Source: Pseudo-nitzschia pungens
Taxonomy: Eukaryota; Bacillariophyta; Bacillariophyceae; Bacillariales; Bacillariaceae
Assembly: GCA_037355855.1 (NCBI GenBank)
Contig: CM074761.1
Span: 5,041,346 to 5,105,345, forward strand
DNA length: 64,000 nucleotides
Direction: 5' to 3'
In this document: positions 61,634-64,000 of the stretch, piece by piece
How positions within the stretch are numbered: position 1 is the stretch's first letter
Layout of the letters: each line of letters begins with the position of its first letter
Notes under the pieces: model-generated
What the model was told of the DNA's origin: nothing
The model's input: the letters and a program-made list of their open reading frames with translations, nothing else
The model's database searches: none
Program-made: the position numbers and the translations under genes

Positions 61634-64000
61634 CTGTTTCAGAGGGAAAGGCGAAAAGACGAACACGAGAAAGAGAGGTAAGTCAACATTGAGAGCAGTG
61701 CCAACATGCAGCAAATATTCGCTGGGGGATTCAAGCTTGGATTTTCCACATGACGTCAAGTTTTGGGGTATGGGGGTCGTTTGCAGTAGGAGGACGTATT
61801 GTTGATAGAAACGAGCTCTTTGGGAGAACACTCGGTAGGAGTTTGCTTCACTACCCATTGGTTTCCTAAACCATCTATATCCCCAAGGATGAGTTTGATC
61901 AGAAGTTGAAAAGCAACTATCGCCACGTGTGCATCTAATGCTAGTCGACTAAGGCTAACAGATGGTCGGGATTGATATACTTGTGTATATTTGTTTCAAA
62001 TGTGACAAGAGTCTGTTTTGTAAGATGTCGGATTGTTATTGAGTCATTCTCCCCCGACAAGTCTTCCTTGCTGTCAACCGATTGTCGCAAAATTGTTTCT
62101 CGCCTCGAACGCCTCCGTGCAACTGATTTCACTTCGTACGTGAAAGTCGCATGCCAATGAGGAGACATCAGTCTTCTCGCTTCTTTCTAGAATAGCGATA
62201 CATTGAAATAGTGGGAGGATGCAGTATCGTTATGTCGATAGATACATCTAAAAACATTCGAAATTTTCCTAGTTGAAGAGGACTATCGAGATGCGTAAAA
62301 GGCCGAGACTCGGAACCATTGGAGTGACATCCAGGTTGTGAGTTGCGCTACACGCATGTCACATATTATGATAACGCGGGCGTAAAACCTAACAGTCACT
62401 CATAGATCAGTATTTTTCAATCATCGACCATAATATTCACCAAACCTGGATGGTTTGCATGTGATACACTCCAGGAAACTTGTTTTCAATTCGCTCCACC
62501 TTTAACGGAATACTGCCTCTCGAGCTAAGAACGTGCTGGTGGGCGCATTCCTCCTGGAAACTGCATTCAATCCCTTCTAAGCGTTCCGCTCAGGGCGAGA
62601 ATATACTTGACGGAATATCTAGTATGATTGACTCCTTCGACTTCAATCCCTCAAAAGTGTTCCGTACAAGCCGAGAACACACTTGACGGCATATTTAGCA
62701 TAAAGTGACTTTGTTGTATTCACATGCTTCGTTGTGCAGAGACCATCGAGCCCGCTGCCGTTCCATATCTAGGCAGCAAATAACCCCATCCCCAAACCCC
62801 TGCGACCTTATTTTCTCTCGGTCGTTGACAATCGTTCGTACTACCCATCAGACAAGACGTCATTTCTCAATCCGCCTGTTGTTGTCCGCATTCGGAAACG
62901 CCGCATCTTCAACGTACCTCCAACAGTTTTGCAAATTCCTCCGGGACCCGTGAGCCCGAGGATAGGCGCAACTCTGTGAAAATCACATTCAAAAGAGAGA
63001 GAGAGAGACGCCAAAGTTAGATGGAATCATACAGTACCTGACATATCCAGCAACATGCTTAGCATCACGATACCATGCCATGCAACACAAAAATACACTC
63101 GGTTAAAATATTGATTTCCATCTCGCTTGAACGTATACGGATGACAGACATACCATTTGCCTCCACCACATTAATAGCAGCGGCATTAAACTCAACGCCA
63201 ACATCTTCGCTGAGCAAAGACGGCGGGCACTTGCCACTTGCCCGAACTCTTTCGAGAGTGCTCGTTGTATTCATCATTTCGATTTAATTGTTTGTCCACA
63301 GATTGCACACCATGTGGTTTCAAGTTCGTTTTCAACTACTTGCTTTGTGATGGAATCGCAGTTTTTGCGAAGGTCGGTGGTGAGATTTTGCTAAGCGAGT
63401 GCTGTTGTGGAATTTCACCACGGGTAAAGTGTTGCTCGTCGAGATAATTGCGCGTTCGCATTGCAGTCCGTAACGAGAGAGTGAGGAGTCGTCGTAGAGA
63501 TCAGGTACGATAGCCACTTAAAATCGCAAGCGCTAATCCCTACTTACCGCTACACGTACCAGTACTGAGGCGCGACACGATAGGTTGTTCTCGTTCTTCT
63601 GACCAATGAAAACTAACCTTACCATGCTCAGTACAATACACGTAGAATCTAAAGAGATCAAGAGGTCGTAAATTGAAAAAATACTTCGCACATGTCAAAA
63701 TAGACAATAATTCTCTTCTCGTCCAGTCGATCTTCCTTCATTTTTTCCCTTCCACATCCGTTGTGAAAACAAGAAACATTTGTCTGTCTGTCAACCGGTT
63801 TTAGCCGAATCAATCTGGGACTGCCCTGGAACAGAGGAGCGACTCCGGGTAATTTGGTCAAAAGTAACTTACTTCTACGCAACCTTACTCGTATCGTTCT
63901 TTTTTCTTTTCGATGATGGTAATTTTTTTTTTTTTTACTGTAAATAATAAAAAAATATGATTGATTTTGTGAATTGGTCCTGAACCTCGAACCGGCAATA
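61634..64000. other. Right-end spacer
   Basis: About 2.4 kb without a supported gene. It contains a degenerate 76-bp duplication (62566-62701), a (GA)n run near 62993-63010 and a poly-T run at about 63926-63938. A minus-strand open frame at 63065-63277 (GVEFNAAAINVVEANGMSVI) has some protein character and could be part of a gene, but no start, end or family can be assigned. Confidence 0.45.
62566..62701. repeat. Degenerate 76-bp tandem duplication
   Basis: Copy 1 (62566-62625) and copy 2 (62642-62701) share TTCAATCCCT, GTTCCG, CGAGAAYAYACTTGACGG and ATATYTAGYAT in the same order. A weaker related block (TTCAATTCGCTCC) precedes them at about 62485. Confidence 0.7.

Overview
This is nuclear DNA from a photosynthetic stramenopile, almost certainly a diatom and probably a raphid pennate one. 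The evidence is: short GT-AG introns (about 87-257 nt) in otherwise compact genes; secretory signal peptides followed by a phenylalanine at the predicted cleavage site (the diatom plastid-import style); an isocitrate dehydrogenase with a C-terminal EF-hand; a mitochondrial-type arginase; a soluble hybrid histidine kinase; and lineage-restricted families. Spacers are filled with GTAC/TACCGGTA/GTAAGGTTAC-like words that are rare in the coding exons. The genus cannot be fixed from the sequence alone. No rRNA, tRNA, CRISPR array, virus or organellar segment was recognised. Layout, left to right: 2OG-Fe(II) oxygenase (+); EF-hand isocitrate dehydrogenase (-); a tail-to-tail pair of paralogous, possibly plastid-targeted proteins (5.8-8.0 kb); arginase (+); adenosine deaminase (+); alpha-SNAP (-, frame broken twice); GtrA-like membrane protein (+); USP14/UBP6 deubiquitinase (-); a secreted bacterial-type family-5 solute-binding protein with a GPI-like tail (+, one frameshift); a permuted-papain-fold protein (-); a terminal-inverted-repeat element packed with minisatellites (23.3-24.2 kb); a SAP-domain protein (+); a basic-motif nuclear protein (-, two frameshifts); a small Cys-rich-tail membrane protein (+); a DUF1995/LPA3-like protein (+); a sulfotransferase (-); threonine synthase (+); a large FAM13-motif protein broken by many frameshifts (-); ribosomal protein eL6 (+); a head-to-head pair of acidic Cys-rich type I membrane paralogues (43.0-46.6 kb); NAD kinase (+); LSM8 (-); a sphingolipid-synthase-like PAP2_C protein (+); a GAF/histidine-kinase/two-receiver hybrid (-, one frameshift); a small two-helix membrane protein (+); a Sec20-like SNARE (-); and a PNUTS-like protein with two RRMs (-). 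Most genes are ordinary housekeeping functions: nitrogen and nucleoside metabolism (arginase, adenosine deaminase, threonine synthase), TCA cycle and NADP supply (isocitrate dehydrogenase, NAD kinase), membrane traffic (alpha-SNAP, Sec20), protein turnover and translation (USP14, eL6) and RNA handling (LSM8, SAP protein, PNUTS-like). There is no operon logic; neighbours alternate in strand as usual for diatoms. The parts most worth a second look are the secreted solute-binding protein, the two linked lineage-specific paralogue pairs, the minisatellite-filled inverted-repeat element, and recurrent single-base frame breaks in otherwise well-conserved genes. The breaks look more like uncorrected insertion/deletion errors of the assembly than like real gene decay, but raw reads are needed to decide.
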